Shown piece after piece: positions 11,464-22,749 of a DNA stretch of 64,000 bases. Location: positions 298,227,614 to 298,291,613 of the forward strand of contig NC_073746.1 of the NCBI RefSeq assembly GCF_029784135.1. The letters are read 5' to 3'. The translations under genes were made by a program, and so were the position numbers. Positions within the stretch are counted from its first letter, which is position 1. The number at the start of each line of letters is the position of its first letter. This stretch comes from Toxorhynchites rutilus septentrionalis (Eukaryota; Arthropoda; Insecta; Diptera; Culicidae). The notes below the pieces were generated by a model that saw only the letters and a program-made list of their open reading frames with translations, searched no databases and was not told where the DNA came from.

Positions 11464-11587
11464 CGCGCGGATCCCAAAAAAATATCTCATTTTCTTTCAA
11501 ACCGTAAACCAGTGTGGTTGTACGGCATCGTTTAACATCGCATCGCATCACATCATAAAAAGAAAACAAGCAGCTACGTGGACGTGT

Positions 11588-11745
11588 GGACGTAACAAAG
11601 GAGGACATGTTAAGGGAAAGGCAAAGTCTCACTCGAACCGTGCAGGTCTCCAGTTCCCTGTTGGTCTCATTCACTGATTGCTCCGCAAGGGTAACTAGGC
11701 GGAACGGATTGGTGCCAGTATACCTAACAGCGATTATAGAGATAA
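11588..11745 (+). pseudogene. Histone H2A pseudogene, copy 2
   Basis: The plus strand reads [29 protein letters not shown], a stop, LLRKGN, a stop, AERIGA, then in a shifted frame PVYLTAIIEI. This matches animal H2A from the N-terminal tail to the PVYLAAVMEYL helix. Two in-frame stops (where R or H and Y are expected) and one frameshift disable it. It keeps the segment RIHRLLRKGNYAE that is deleted in copy 1, so the two copies decayed independently. They lie 1.4 kb apart in the same orientation. Confidence 0.85.
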
Positions 11746-11999
11746 CTGATGATAACTGATGTTGAAAATTGACTGACGTTACATCTGCATTGCATAGAGA
11801 AATAACTAAGGAGCAACACGATGAGCTATGTATTTCCTGCTGCTCTGTTCTTATTTTAAAGGACTTTAATCCGAAGGTCATCCGTCCCTGTATTTACTGT
11901 TGGTTTTTCAGAACGCTTATAGCTCGTTTATTTCTCGACAGATCATAGAGTTCGTCTCCAAAATCTCAGTTCTTTTTCATTTTTATTTACTTTGTTTGC

Positions 12000-12032
12000 G
12001 GAGACTACAAATCTTACAATTCATTCGTCTCC
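12000..12032 (-). mobile_element. Micro-retroposon hairpin, diverged copy
   Basis: On the minus strand a 33-nt hairpin has outer stem GGAGAC/GTCTCC and the conserved GAATGAA side, followed by a GCAAACAAAGTAAATAAAAA tail. The outer stem pairs differ from other copies on both sides, so pairing is kept. The inner stem is weaker here. It lies in a segment (11900-12000) resembling the family A MITE interior. Confidence 0.5.
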
Positions 12033-12534
12033 GAAACCACAGCTTAATGTACGGTAATGTGCTCAATAGTGAAATATATGATAGTGAACGAGCTGATGAC
12101 CACCTATGCATTCCCTATCACAGCCATCATTTTGATTGTACGATATGTGTATACGCCGAAAGATGCCCGACGTTGAACATTTAATAAGTACAAAGCCTTC
12201 AGAAAAAAATCAAGAATCAAGTTTGTAAAAAAACGCAAAAACACAACACCAAAGGTTCTTTTCAGAACCCCCAACATGTTCATAAAGAGTAAACAGTAAA
12301 CTAATCCATTATTCAGATAGATAGGTAGGAATTCACGTAGGAGAAGAAAATAAAACAATATATTTAAAATATATATTTAGCAAAAGCTGTCCCCTTTGTC
12401 CTACGTCACTCCGGTTATGTCACCGACATTACCCACCCGTCTTTTTTTTTTGGAGAAAACTTCGCTTTTGATCACTGCGAATGCGAGTTTTAATGAATCA
12501 TTGTGATTTTTATTTCAAAACTATGATGAGTAAT

Positions 12535-13018
12535 AGGGGGTCTTCGTAGCCACTTGGTTACGCGTTCGCTTACTAAGCGATCGATTGTGAGTTCAAACTC
12601 AGGGCCCCTCAATTGACCATCTTTGTGTTGTTATAGAATAACTACGTCCACGCAACCATCAGCAGCGATGGAGCACGATCCACGGTCGAAATAAGATCGA
12701 TTCATCCATACAACTGCTCTGCTCTGCAAGAAACATCGGGCTGTTGTTCTATAAATAACCCAACAATGATCAATATCAACTGTCTTCGCTGTCCGGTCTG
12801 CTGAACAATGGAAGAACAGATAGAATACCCTTACGCCTAAATGGCTACTACATTTACCATAATGTAATGGAACAGAAAAACCTAACGCCTAAATGGCTAC
12901 TACTACTACTGTGTAATTTACACTTTATAGAAACATCAACATATGTACATGTACACGATAAAAACACGGCTCTGTTAGAGATAAAATGCTAATGAGAAAT
13001 AAATGGGATAAAAAAAAA
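12535..13018 (+). mobile_element. tRNA-derived SINE, full length, 13-bp target duplication
   Basis: The head GGGGGTCTTCGTAGCCACTTG and the segment GAGTTCAAACTCAGG resemble tRNA A- and B-box regions of a pol III promoter. The body continues to an A-rich end (GGGATAAAAAAAAT). TATGATGAGTAAT flanks both sides (12522-12534 and 13019-13031), a perfect 13-bp duplication showing retroposition by LINE machinery. Two minus-strand relatives are at 16511-16985 and 46268-46585. It may belong to the Aedes Feilai group, a name given from memory. Confidence 0.8.
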
Positions 13019-13425
13019 TATGATGAGTAATGTGAATTAATTGTGCAGATTTATTTCAAAGAATACAGTCATGAAAACAACAACAGTGATGAATGAGTAA
13101 TTAGAAATTTCTGAAATTAAATATTGGACCTTATTATGTAATTCTAGTTGAACAGAATATTGCTCGTTAGCTCTATTTTGTGAAAGTTGTCGGCATAATT
13201 TTACGAGCTGTTTGGCTTGCTTGTTGCATTTGTTGCACACACGACGTTCGAGAAAGAACTCGATTCAATAAGATTCTGTGAAAAAATACCAAAAACTTCA
13301 TGGACGGATGGTCGGATATTCGGCTCTTTATTTGCAAATACGAAACTGGGAGAGACTGCATGTGCGCATGAAGCAAATAAGGGTTTACATTTTAAGGTGT
13401 TATAAACGATTTTTACAGAAAAATA

Positions 13426-13798
13426 AAGGAGCGCATGAAGTAGAACAATATCTATCTCGGTCTGGGCCGTGTATGTGGCAAAGTATGCGGAAAGCTTATT
13501 TGTCTTTTGTTTCGCTCGCTCGTATTAATGTGTCTATGTATGTATTGGATGTATCTACACCCAAAATTGATTTTTAGCTCATGTTTTGTCATCCCGATTT
13601 ATGACATTAAATGAGACATAACAAAACAGGAAATGTCGTGACTCACAAATACTGGGTAGCATTTGTATAATATACATGGTACAGCAATATAAGATTAATA
13701 CAAGCGAGCGAAACAAAAGACAAATAAGTTTTCAGCATATCTTGCCACATACACGGCCCAGACCGAGATAGATATTGTTCTCCTTCATGCGCTCCTTT
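13426..13798. repeat. Foldback element with ~104-bp arms
   Basis: Arm 13426-13529 (GGAGCGCATGAAG...GTTTCGCTCGCTCG...) is repeated inverted at 13694-13798 with a few differences. The 164-bp centre is AT-rich. A short AAAGGAGCGC edge is shared by both arm ends. Long-arm foldback MITE is the likely class; target duplication not settled. Confidence 0.75.
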
Positions 13799-13890
13799 TT
13801 TACTCTTAGAAAACACTTTCCAACTTTATTACATAATCTGGTGCAATATTATCACGTATTTGCAGAACAACTGTTGAAGCATCATTAGCC

Positions 13891-13980
13891 ATGTGGATAG
13901 CGTGGTCGTGTAAAATAGCTTTGCATTCCAGCCGGCCTTGGTTCGATCCCCATTGACTGACGTCGCATGGACTTTTTTTT
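13891..13980 (+). mobile_element. tRNA-like SINE head with pol III signals
   Basis: An A-box-like TAGCGTGGTCG (13898-13908) is followed 31 bp later by GGTTCGATCCC (13940-13950), a full match to the B-box pattern GGTTCGANTCC. A run of nine T lies at about 13972-13980. No clean tRNA cloverleaf forms, so a SINE or tRNA pseudogene is preferred over a functional tRNA. Confidence 0.55.
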
Positions 13981-13999
13981 TGGCACAATCCCAAATGAT

Positions 14000-16010
14000 T
14001 GAGAAAAGAAAACAGAAAGAGATGTCTGCTCGCATACATACAAACCATTTTTAAGCTTCTAAAATTGCTCATTATTTGCGCATTTGACTCTCTAGCACAC
14101 GGAATGGCATTTTAACATCAGTTCTTACGTTAGCACAATATCAAAAAATGAGTGCATTCTAGATAATATCGCAAAATAAATAGAATAAGTTCGTAGTAGC
14201 TCCGAAATTTTGAATTTCCAGATATGTGTGAGAACTCGGTTGAAGTCACGTATACCTTGTGGGATATAAAAACTACCTTCGGTCATAGGACTAGTCATTT
14301 GAACTTTATTGTTTTTTTCAGGCGCGAAACAATCAAAAATCAAAAACGTCAATGTTTCAAAACTATAGAACCCTAAGGAAAACTATCGCCCCTTTAAAAA
14401 AACTATTTTTCTGATACCTGATACCGGAAGAAATTACGGTCACGTTATTTCATTAGTACAACGAAGTACTCGTACTTCACAATCATTTACTTCCCTTTTT
14501 TGGACAGCCATTGCATGGTCAAATGAATAGGGAGCTTCATATTCTGGACTATGAATGAATAACCACGACGAAACGTTCTACAAGAGATTATGTGACAGAG
14601 AAGCACAGGAGATCGAACCTACTGTTCGCTGCTTAATGGCGAATTGCCACGACAACAAAATGATACCGAACGATTTCAATCAGAAAAATTCAAACTCCAT
14701 CTTCTGTTACTTGTTCATTTCTTGATAAATACTTTGTTATTAAGTACCGCACAACACCCAATACTATCAACACGCTATCAGAAGTGAAAGAACGGGAGAA
14801 AGTTCGCTGGGTCTCTCGCCACCGGCTGATTCAAACACGAAGCGGTCGTACACTCAGATATGTTGTGACGGAGGAGCTTCTGACTTTGTCCCATTCGAAA
14901 ACCGACAAAACAACTACACATGGAACCACGTGATCGAACACTCGAACCGTATAGCACACCACGTTGTTGTTTTGTGGCTTGGTGGTGGGCTATACTGGAG
15001 CGAGCGCACAGATGGCTTCTCGGTACTATTTACTCATACTCGGCCGGGAGATTTTCGCAGCAGCAGCAGCCGCCGCCGCTGGGAGACATCCACACAAGCA
15101 TGAAAAACGGTCAAGTTTGGCTGAGAGCAGACGAGAGAAAAAGCGAAGCCCCGAAAACAACACTCCGTGTGTCGTCTGGCTCCGGAATTGTGTGACTCGT
15201 TTATGTATGAGTTGTGCAACAACGGTTTGCTGAAACGCGAAAAATGCGACCCCATCCCAATTTGATGTGCGTGTTTTTTTTTGCTTCTCTGCTAGTGGCG
15301 TGGGTTTACTCTTTCTGCAAGTTCTTGAAAGAGTTGTTTACAGTTGTCTTTGCGAGATGAAAACAAGTGGGGGATTTTAAACATGTTTCTTATTCCGGCG
15401 TGTTTCATTCCGTAAAATCTTCTTCTGGCTTCTGTCTCGATGGCTTTCTGATATGCAATGCAATAATTCTATGAATGAGTTCTTCCATCTCCCATCGACA
15501 AATTTACCTGATATTACCTCGTCGAATTCGTCGAATTTTAATTTTTTTAGCTGTTATAGCTTGGAATCTCCGGGCGTAATGCTGTCATTTTCTTAGTTTG
15601 CTGTAAAGTGAAATTATTGTTTCTAACGTTTTCCTACTACAGATATCACATTCATTGATAATAGTGTTACAAGAGTATTAGATCCATATTGAGATATAGC
15701 TATTGTCAGATTTTTACTTTTAAGTAATTTCTATTACATGAAGGCATCAACCTATTATTCTATGTATTTAGGTTGTTTCAAAGATGCTCTACATTTGTTC
15801 AAAATTTTGACCGTAATGCAACTAAACTAAAAAATATTAAACCCTATTACTATTGAAATCAAATAAATCTATAAATATAGGCATCTGCTTCAAACTCCAC
15901 TTAGAGATGATTGTTCAGCGGTTGACGCAAGTCGCACTTCGGCTGGAAGCAAAAGTGCTATGAATACAAGGTTTGTTCAAAAAGTATCGCGACTTTCGAA
16001 TTTATGCGGG
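14000..16010. other. No gene recognised
   Basis: Coding frames are short and lack recognisable domains. A GCAGCAGCAGCCGCCGCCGC run lies near 15057-15078. TTTGTTCAAAAAGTATCGCGAC near 15972 resembles a mariner-type end, with no partner found. Confidence 0.4.
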
Positions 16011-16018
16011 TAAGTATA

Positions 16019-16166
16019 CACCCAGGGTTTTTTACAATGTTTTTTTAACCGGGTTTTTAAATTAACGCGTTTTTTTTACGCAGATTTTCGAATTAACGCG
16101 GATTTTCCAATTAACGCGGTTTTTTTCACGAGGTACGTATCCCCCGCGTAAAAAAAAACCTGGGTG
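16019..16166. mobile_element. 148-bp MITE with TA duplication
   Basis: Ends are CACCCAGG and CCTGGGTG followed inward by homopolymer T/A runs, with TA on both flanks (16017-16018, 16167-16168). Inside, AATTAACGCGG-type blocks repeat three times at about 27-bp spacing. Non-coding. Confidence 0.7.
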
Positions 16167-16392
16167 TATTCGATTCTAGATTTTTTGTGGCATTATGTTG
16201 GTACGGCTATTTTGAATGTTCAATTAATTTTTGACAACGGCTTTTCTTCCACGTGTTCTGATTCATTTTAGATTTTTGCCTATTGCCTATCTCTAGAGAA
16301 CTCCCTTCGTAGTGTTGAAGCAAGATCGGCTATGGCTGTGGAAATTCTTAATGAAATGGGATATAGTGGATCACTCTATCTACAAAAGCTGT

Positions 16393-16510
16393 TCTAAAAG
16401 TTTAGTATTCCAACACAATTTTTTTCAGGTTATTAGTCGAAATGGCAAGGTTCGCAATTTTTGACATGTAAATCAGTCGATCGTTTTGAATTTTTCATTG
16501 ATAATACTTT
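16393..16510 (+). mobile_element. 3' fragment of a Tc3-like element, cut by a SINE
   Basis: GTATTCCAACAC...GGTTATTAGTCGAAATGGCAAGG...TTTTGAATTTTTCATTGATAATACT matches 63690-63795, the 3' part of the Tc3-like element at the window's right end. The match stops where the minus-strand SINE begins. Confidence 0.75.
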
Positions 16511-16985
16511 TTTTTATCTCATTTATTTAATTATTAGGCTCATTAGCATTTTAGCTGTAACAGAGCCGGGTTTTAATCGTGTACATGTACATATGTTTAT
16601 GTTTCTATAAATTGTAAATTACACAGTAGTTAGTAGTAGCCATTTAGGCGTTAAGTATTCTGTTCCATTACATTATGGTAAACCACACAGTAGTAGCCAT
16701 TTTGGCGTAAGGGTATTCTTTCTGTTCTTCCATTGTTCAGCAGACCGGACAGCGAAGACAGTTGATATTGATCATTGTTGAGTTATTTATAGAACAGCAG
16801 CCCGATGTGTCTTGCAGAGCAGAGCATTGTATGGATGAATCGATCTCATTTCGACCGTGGATCGATTTCCATCGCTGATGATGGTTGCGTGGACGTAGTT
16901 ATTCTATATCAACACAAAGATGGTCAATTGAGGGCCCTGAGTTTGAACTCACGATCGATCGCTTGGTAAGCGAACGCGTAATTAT
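16511..16985 (-). mobile_element. tRNA-derived SINE, minus strand, slightly 5' truncated
   Basis: Inverted relative of the SINE at 12535-13018, from the T-rich (tail) side at 16511 to the GATCGATCGCTTGGTAAGCG head near 16975. It lacks about the first 20 bases, including part of the A-box region. Confidence 0.8.
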
Positions 16986-17143
16986 TATTTAGACTTGTGT
17001 TTAAAAATTATAAATGATGACTCCTTGTCTTCTTCTGATAAGATAAGAAAAGTGCAGTAATGGCTTTAATAATATTTCTGTGTACATTTTTGAACAGAAT
17101 GTGGTCCCAGATTCTACCACGTTATCTCATATAACCCGTTTAA

Positions 17144-17518
17144 CACGTTCGTCGTCCAAAACGACTTTTCTGAGTTTCTTACGGAGCCCAACTTGCGAAT
17201 AAATTATTAAATGAAGATCAATCTTAGTTTGTAGACAACTCTTACAATATTTCATTCAATTTGAAGATGAATTGACAACAATAACACATGCCAAAGTCAT
17301 ATTATATTGGTTTTGCAATAAGCTGCAGTACAAACCATCCGCACTATAGATTAATAAAAAGTATAGTATAAATATTATATTGATATGGTTATCATTTTAT
17401 TATTTTTCTACATATCCTATAGTTACACATAGGTGCCTATTCTATCGACTTTCCTTTAAAAATCCTATTCATTTGAACGAGGAGTCACCCATACCTGGGT
17501 GACGGGGCGACAAAAGTG
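17144..17518. mobile_element. Candidate piggyBac-type MITE (TTAA site)
   Basis: TTAA lies at 17140-17143 and 17519-17522. The ends CACGTTCGTCGTCC and (reverse) CACTTTTGTCGCCC agree at about 11 of 14 positions. A short palindrome (GTCACCCATACCTGGGTGAC) lies near the right end. Interior non-coding. Confidence 0.5.
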
Positions 17519-17522
17519 TTAA

Positions 17523-18636
17523 AGGATACAAGTTCATACAGGAAACGGTTTTTTCAGGGCTTCCATTTGATGTATCAAAAGAGCAAAAATTACAGATTTT
17601 GAACAATGAAAAAACTCAATTCAAATGCAATTACCACACACAATCAATGTTCTATGTCAAAATCCTGTCCGTGCCCCTAGGCTCAGACCCATCAACTTTT
17701 TAATTTATGCATTTTTGAGAAGCTTATGGCCTCAAAAATTTTGCCGTAAAAGGATTTCTCGATATTTGATTTCGTTGGAAAGTTACAGCTAAAAGTATGA
17801 GGTCGCTTCAAGGGATATTGTATTGCTGTACTAAATTTTAAACGCGTTTTTCTCAATTCCATGTTTTATCAGCTGGTGATATCGATATCTCAGGATCTAC
17901 TCGACCGATTTGGCTGAAATTTTTTATCAGCATGTAGAAATGAATTATCTAAAGCGTTGCATAGCGGTTTTTTTTATACCTCATTTTTTTCGATTTTTTA
18001 CGAGCCTCTAAACAACGATTTTTCATGAAAAAATAACTCATTTTTAAGAAAAATGGCCGCCATTATGTCTATTTTTCGAATTTTCAGAAACCCCTATGTA
18101 ACGCTTTAGGTTTCGTCCTGAAGTTTCAAAATATGCATTGGAATTCGTTCTGTGACACCCAGTTTCTTCAGGACCGATACCACCAGCAAGGTATCGATTT
18201 TCAGACAGTATCTACGCATCCAACTATCAACAGCGTAATAATCATTATTCGTACACTAAAAAAATGGAAAATACATCTTCAAATATACCTCAAACAATAA
18301 CCAAAATACCTTAACACTTCACATTATTCGTTACATCTGAAAAAAAATCACGAAGATTCATTAACTTTCGACCTTCCAGCCAGGTGTCCCCCCTTAACTA
18401 ACTTCCAATAAGAAATTTCAGCATTATTTCAAAATATTAATTCATTGAAAGTTGAACTTCAAACAAAAGATTACTAAGCCAACGGTAGTCCTACGTCAAT
18501 CGTGTGGTTATACAACATGGTTTGAGTTTCAGAACCACTCATTTTTTGCAACACTTTCTAGATGTTAAGGTTCTAGGAGGATTGTTCATTATTTGGATTC
18601 ACGGAACATTGGTCGGATTGAGCAGTAATATGGGTA
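17523..18636. other. Non-coding, old repeat
   Basis: The stretch 17700-18180 shares style and blocks (AAACGCGTTTTT..., GATATCTCA...GATCTACT...CCGATT) with 25250-25640, so both are copies of a degraded dispersed repeat. CGGTAGTCCTACGTCAATCG near 18483 is an end of the GACGTAGGA family. Confidence 0.4.
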
Positions 18637-19860
18637 ATAACGGGTGTTCAATAAAAAATGAGAATGATTTCAATATCTTTCTGTAAAAAATGTGTAGAGC
18701 GTAAATTTTTTTTCTCACCAAGAGAATTGCTCTCTGGGCTCCCTAGAAATGAGTTGCTCGTTTCTTTTCGCTCGGGTGCTGTCAGTTCGATCAAAGATGG
18801 CGTCAAAACAACAAGCATTCCGCGAGCGCGGTGTACGGTTCTTCGAAACGCGTGAAAGTCAAGGAAAAAAGTTTACAGTAGACCACTTTCGGAGCGGAAA
18901 TGTGCCAGTGAGCACTGTTTACCGGATCCTGGCATCCCGGAACGTCGAGCGGAAAACCGGTAGTGGCCGTCCGGTGAAGATCGTGACGAAAAAGAAGAAA
19001 GAATTTATGAAAAAGCTGTTCAACAACAAGGACGGTACAAGCCTGCGTGGCGTCAGCCGAGAATTTCGCTGCTGTAATTCCTACATCCACAGAACCCTCA
19101 AGCATGAGGGCATCGTCTGTCGAAGGAAGACCAGGTCCCCAGAGTACACGGACGAGCAGATAGCGACCTTGAAATCTCAGTGCTGGTGGATGACGAAGAA
19201 TTATCGCGGGACGTCGTTCGTGCAGGACGACGAGAGTTATTTCCCGCTGTCAGTCGCACATTCCCGGTAATGAATGTGTCGGATATTGCAATCTCCGACA
19301 AAGGAATTTCAAAGCCCTGGTTTGACAAATCAAGCGGACTTGCTATCAACCAGAAAGTGTACCAGGAGAAACCTGGAGAAGATTATGGTTCCGTTTTTAG
19401 AGGAGCATCATTCTGATCGGAAGTACGTCTTCTGGCCGGACAAGGCGTCTTCCCATTACGCCAAGAAGACGTTGGCGTACCTCGAGGAAAAGCAGAACAG
19501 TACGTACCCAAGGAACGGAACCCGACCATCTTGCCCCAATGGCGTCCGATCTAGGATTTTTCGGCTCCTGGTGTACAAGAATAATTGGCAGGCCACGAAC
19601 ATCAAGCAGTTAACCACGAGGATCCGGAATTGCTTTCAGAAGATGGATGTCAATGCCGTCCAGCGCTCTTGTGAGAGCATCTACACCAAGTTGCGCCGTA
19701 CAGCTGAGCACGGCGCTGCTGTACTCTATTGTATTCTCAAATCACGACGTCAAAGGTTATCAATGGGCTACCTCAGAAGGTAACTAAAACCTTTTCGCGC
19801 GTAATACTCTAGCCGCTGAAATCGAATGAAATTGTTTATAAACTTTAATTGAACAACCAA
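18637..19860 (+). mobile_element. Mariner-type (DD37-like) transposon relic
   Basis: A GGTGTTCAATAAAA end near 18643 and GGTTGTTCAATTAAAG on the other strand near 19845-19860 look like decayed inverted ends around the transposase relic. Boundaries are approximate. Confidence 0.5.
18797..19763 (+). pseudogene. Mariner-type transposase (ITmD37-like), broken
   Basis: The start ATG at 18797 opens MASKQQAFRERGVRFFETRE, then a helix-turn-helix region (VSTVYRILASRNVERKTGSG). The first catalytic aspartate region is intact (GTSFVQDDESYF). A frame change near 19266 leads to AISDKGISKPWFD...GLAINQKVY, and another to HSDRKYVFWPDKASSHYAKK, which holds the second aspartate. The stretch that should carry the third acidic residue is damaged; the tail NWQATNIKQLTTRIRNC and NAVQRSC remains. 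The gene would have cut and pasted the element; it cannot now make a working enzyme. Confidence 0.85.
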
Positions 19861-20165
19861 CTAATCATTTCAATCAACCTTTGACAAAGATCAGAAGCAA
19901 CAACAATATGTTCGTGTGATCTGACAAACTTTCTCTGAACAGACTGAATCCTTATGGACCAAATATCAGTGTAAATATTCCAAACAACCATCGCCGTTTC
20001 TAGGATTGAACGGGCGAGTGCGTAACACGTAACACGAATCCAACAATCAAAAAGGACACCTAGATCCTTTCCCACCCTCACTCGTTGAATTATGTCCTGG
20101 TTGATGTAACAGCCGTATTGTGTTGGAGTTTACTTTTTACTGAAGTTGATCACTGCGCACTCCGC
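19850..20165 (-). pseudogene. Jockey-like LINE fragment (end of RT)
   Basis: The minus strand reads CAVINFSKK, INQDIIQRVRVGKDLGVLFD, then, after an internal deletion, YALARSILETAMVVWNIYTD and RIQSVQRKFVR. This is the thumb/after-RT region of Jockey- or I-type LINE ORF2. Both ends are truncated. Confidence 0.7.
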
Positions 20166-20329
20166 AACGATAACGCTAAGCTAATTACAAATACACCATT
20201 CGTAGAAAATATTTATCCATCTCTACAGTTTAGAGCAATCGGCGAAGAACACATGCAACGGTAGCAGACTTGTATACCCGACTTCTTCTTCTGTAGAAGC
20301 CTTGAACCACTGCAATCCGACTGTAACAC

Positions 20330-21138
20330 GAAGCAGACCTGATTGGGCTCGGGATCGATGCGTCTAAGACTAAAGACATGCTAGCAATAGGGGCTGATCG
20401 AAACAGAATCCTTCTTCGTAGCAGTGTTGTGATCGACGGCAATAAGCTCGAGGTGGTCTAGGAATTTATCTACATTGGTTCGTTGGTAACAAATGACAAC
20501 ATCAACAACAACATCCGCGATATTCGATGACGCATAGCCAACGGAAGTCGCACCTACCATGGGCTCCGCCAATCCCTTCGGCCCAACAAACTCCGACCTC
20601 GTACAAAGTATACTGTGTACAAATCCCTGATTGGACCGCTTGTTCTCCATGGGCTAGAAGCATGGACAATGCTTGATGAGGACTCACAAGCACTTGCTCA
20701 GAACAATAGGCGTCGTGCACAAATTACGTAACGCTGAAAATCCAGATTTTGGCAATTTGGGCAATTGCTGTTGTAGGCACGTTTAATTCTTTTCGTTTAA
20801 TTCTTTTGAAGCTGATTCAAGCTGCTGGATCGACCTTATTTTTGAGTTTAGAGATTTTGACTTGAGTTCAAGGGAAATAATGATCCCAGTTGGTTTGTTT
20901 GGGATCTCGGTATTCTCTCTGAACTGTCATACACAGAAGATGTTCGCATTGAATCCGCTGGGAGAAAGAAGAAGAGGAGCCCAGCGAGCGAGGTGGTTGG
21001 AGTAAGACTTGACTAGAATCGGTGCAGCCGGGAGTTGCAGAACTGCCGCTATGGACTGGATGTATCGGCGGAACAACGTTGTGAATAAGATCCAATCTCT
21101 TCGTGGGATGTAGCATCATTTTAAATAAATAAATAAAG
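20330..21138 (+). pseudogene. RTE-like LINE 3' end with TAAA tail
   Basis: Reads in order: GLGIDASKTKDMLAIGADRN, VVIDGNKLEVV, FIYIGSLVTNDN, NGSRTYHGLRQSLRPNKLRP, TKYTVYKSLIGPLVLHGLEAWT. After a gap it continues KMFALNPLGERRRRGAQRARW and a run of TAAATAAATAAA ending near 21138. The order matches the region after the RT domain in a LINE related to those at 30525 and 53190. Several stops and a deletion make it dead. The 3' tail marks the true LINE end. Confidence 0.8.
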
Positions 21139-21149
21139 CAATCGGTGGC

Positions 21150-22745
21150 TGAACGAATCGACATACACGCTTTTGTTGTATCCTTGGGGAAATATCCAAA
21201 CATCATTCTAGTAAATCGAGCAGATTAGCGGTCCAGCGTTGCTCCCGTTGCTGGGGTACGCCTGATGTACTAATTTCATAGAGGGAGAACGGTCTGCGAG
21301 GAAGAATTTCAACCATTGAAGGATAATATCAGAAGCTCTCAAACGCCATTTTTTTGAGTATCTTAAGATTTTGCACATCTCAGGTTAGTTTAACTCTTTA
21401 CGCTTTACTTTTTAGAGGCGAATAAACTGCAAAGTTCAAAGCCTCTTGAAAACAAAGAATGAAATGGGATGTCTTCCAACTTTTACAAGCATAACACATT
21501 TTAAAAATACGTCATTGTGGCTATTTTTTCATGTTCCATTCACGCAACTGGCAATATTAGAAACTTCATCTGTTGCTAAATTTTGGGCCAACCGTGCTCG
21601 AATCTTCCCACTGTCCGACATCTGGGCCGCAAAGTTATTGGTCGACTTTCCCATAGCATACCTACTAATCTATGTTCTGTGCAGCGATCCAACTGTGCCT
21701 ATGGTAATAATTCGCTTACAACTCCCTGGCAGGAAGGGGGAAATACCCATCCACACAATTTCAGATTGTGAGTTGTCCATTTCGAACAGCAGAAAACAGA
21801 GAGAGGAAGAAAAAAAGACAACTCACAAAATCCACTACCCTGCGAACTGGTGTCATGTGGATCCACGTTGATACCGCTGGCTGGCTGAGTTGCTGGTTTG
21901 GAAGCTCATCGGGCACAGAATAGTGTTGCCTCATATGTATAAGTTTTCCGCTGAAAACTAGTGGAGAATGAAGCATAGCTAATTATGGCAAACCTCGTCT
22001 GCGTTATTATGGCCCATGCTTCCTCACGTCCGAAGGCCCTTAATAATAATAATGTAGCACTTAATGGCACACTATATTCCAGCGGGTTCCATAAATAATG
22101 CATGTGCAGGAGATTTTGCAGGGCAGATCTAGTTTCGCAGCTTCACATATGATGATAATCTCGGAGGGGTAACAAAACAACAAAAAATGAAATCATTCGA
22201 CGCCAACCGTAGTTGGTTTTCAGTCTGCTCCACTCACCCGTTTGTGGTGGGAGGGCAGAACGAGACGATCCCATCTCTCAGCTGAGTTGGAACCTGCACG
22301 GAACCAAGTGAAGAGAGAACATGCCTGCCATGTGTGTTTATGTGTTTGTGCGCATGCTCGTCTGCAAGTCTGAATACCACTACCGGGAATAGTGTTGGTA
22401 GAATACTGTTCATAACGAAACTGAACTTGGATTTCGTGTATTGGTAGTGGTTGTAGCTCCGCCGTCTGGGACAGGAATCCTCCGAGGCGTTCCTGAAAGC
22501 CGACTGATATCGAGTGGCGATGTTTTGATTACTGATTTGCGAATGAGCATTGGAGAGCCGGTTTGACTCGGAAAATTAGTTCGAAACGGTTCATTATCCC
22601 CTGATGGCTACTTGGGTGAAACAAATCGATTTTGTCTCGAACTTTAGATTCTTCCGCTATCTGATTGGATCTCTAACCGCTACATGGGCGATGTGTTTGG
22701 AGTATGATCACATCTTTTTCTCCAGGTCTCTGTTTCATATCGTTC
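21150..22745. other. No gene recognised
   Basis: Apart from the hairpin retroposon at 21414-21461 nothing was identified. Frames up to 141 codons (21446-21871) have no domain or composition suggesting a real protein. Confidence 0.4.
21414..21461 (+). mobile_element. Micro-retroposon copy, plus strand
   Basis: 33-nt hairpin 21414-21446 with outer stem AGAGGC/GCCTCT and inner AACTGCAAAGTT, then tail TGAAAACAAAGAATG, matching the tail AAAACAAAG of other copies. No clear target duplication. Confidence 0.65.
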
Positions 22746-22749
22746 AACG

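Noticed and set aside
11588..11745. Working replication histone gene
   Set aside because: Two in-frame stops, a frameshift and a missing 3' half.
11369..11881. 170-codon minus-strand frame
   Set aside because: It lies antisense to the second H2A pseudogene and its promoter remnant, so it is a shadow frame.
13891..13980. Functional tRNA gene
   Set aside because: The B box is perfect but no cloverleaf with proper acceptor and anticodon stems could be drawn.
15057..15078. CAG/CCG repeat as a coding poly-glutamine or poly-alanine tract
   Set aside because: The surrounding frames are short and lack any recognisable protein context.
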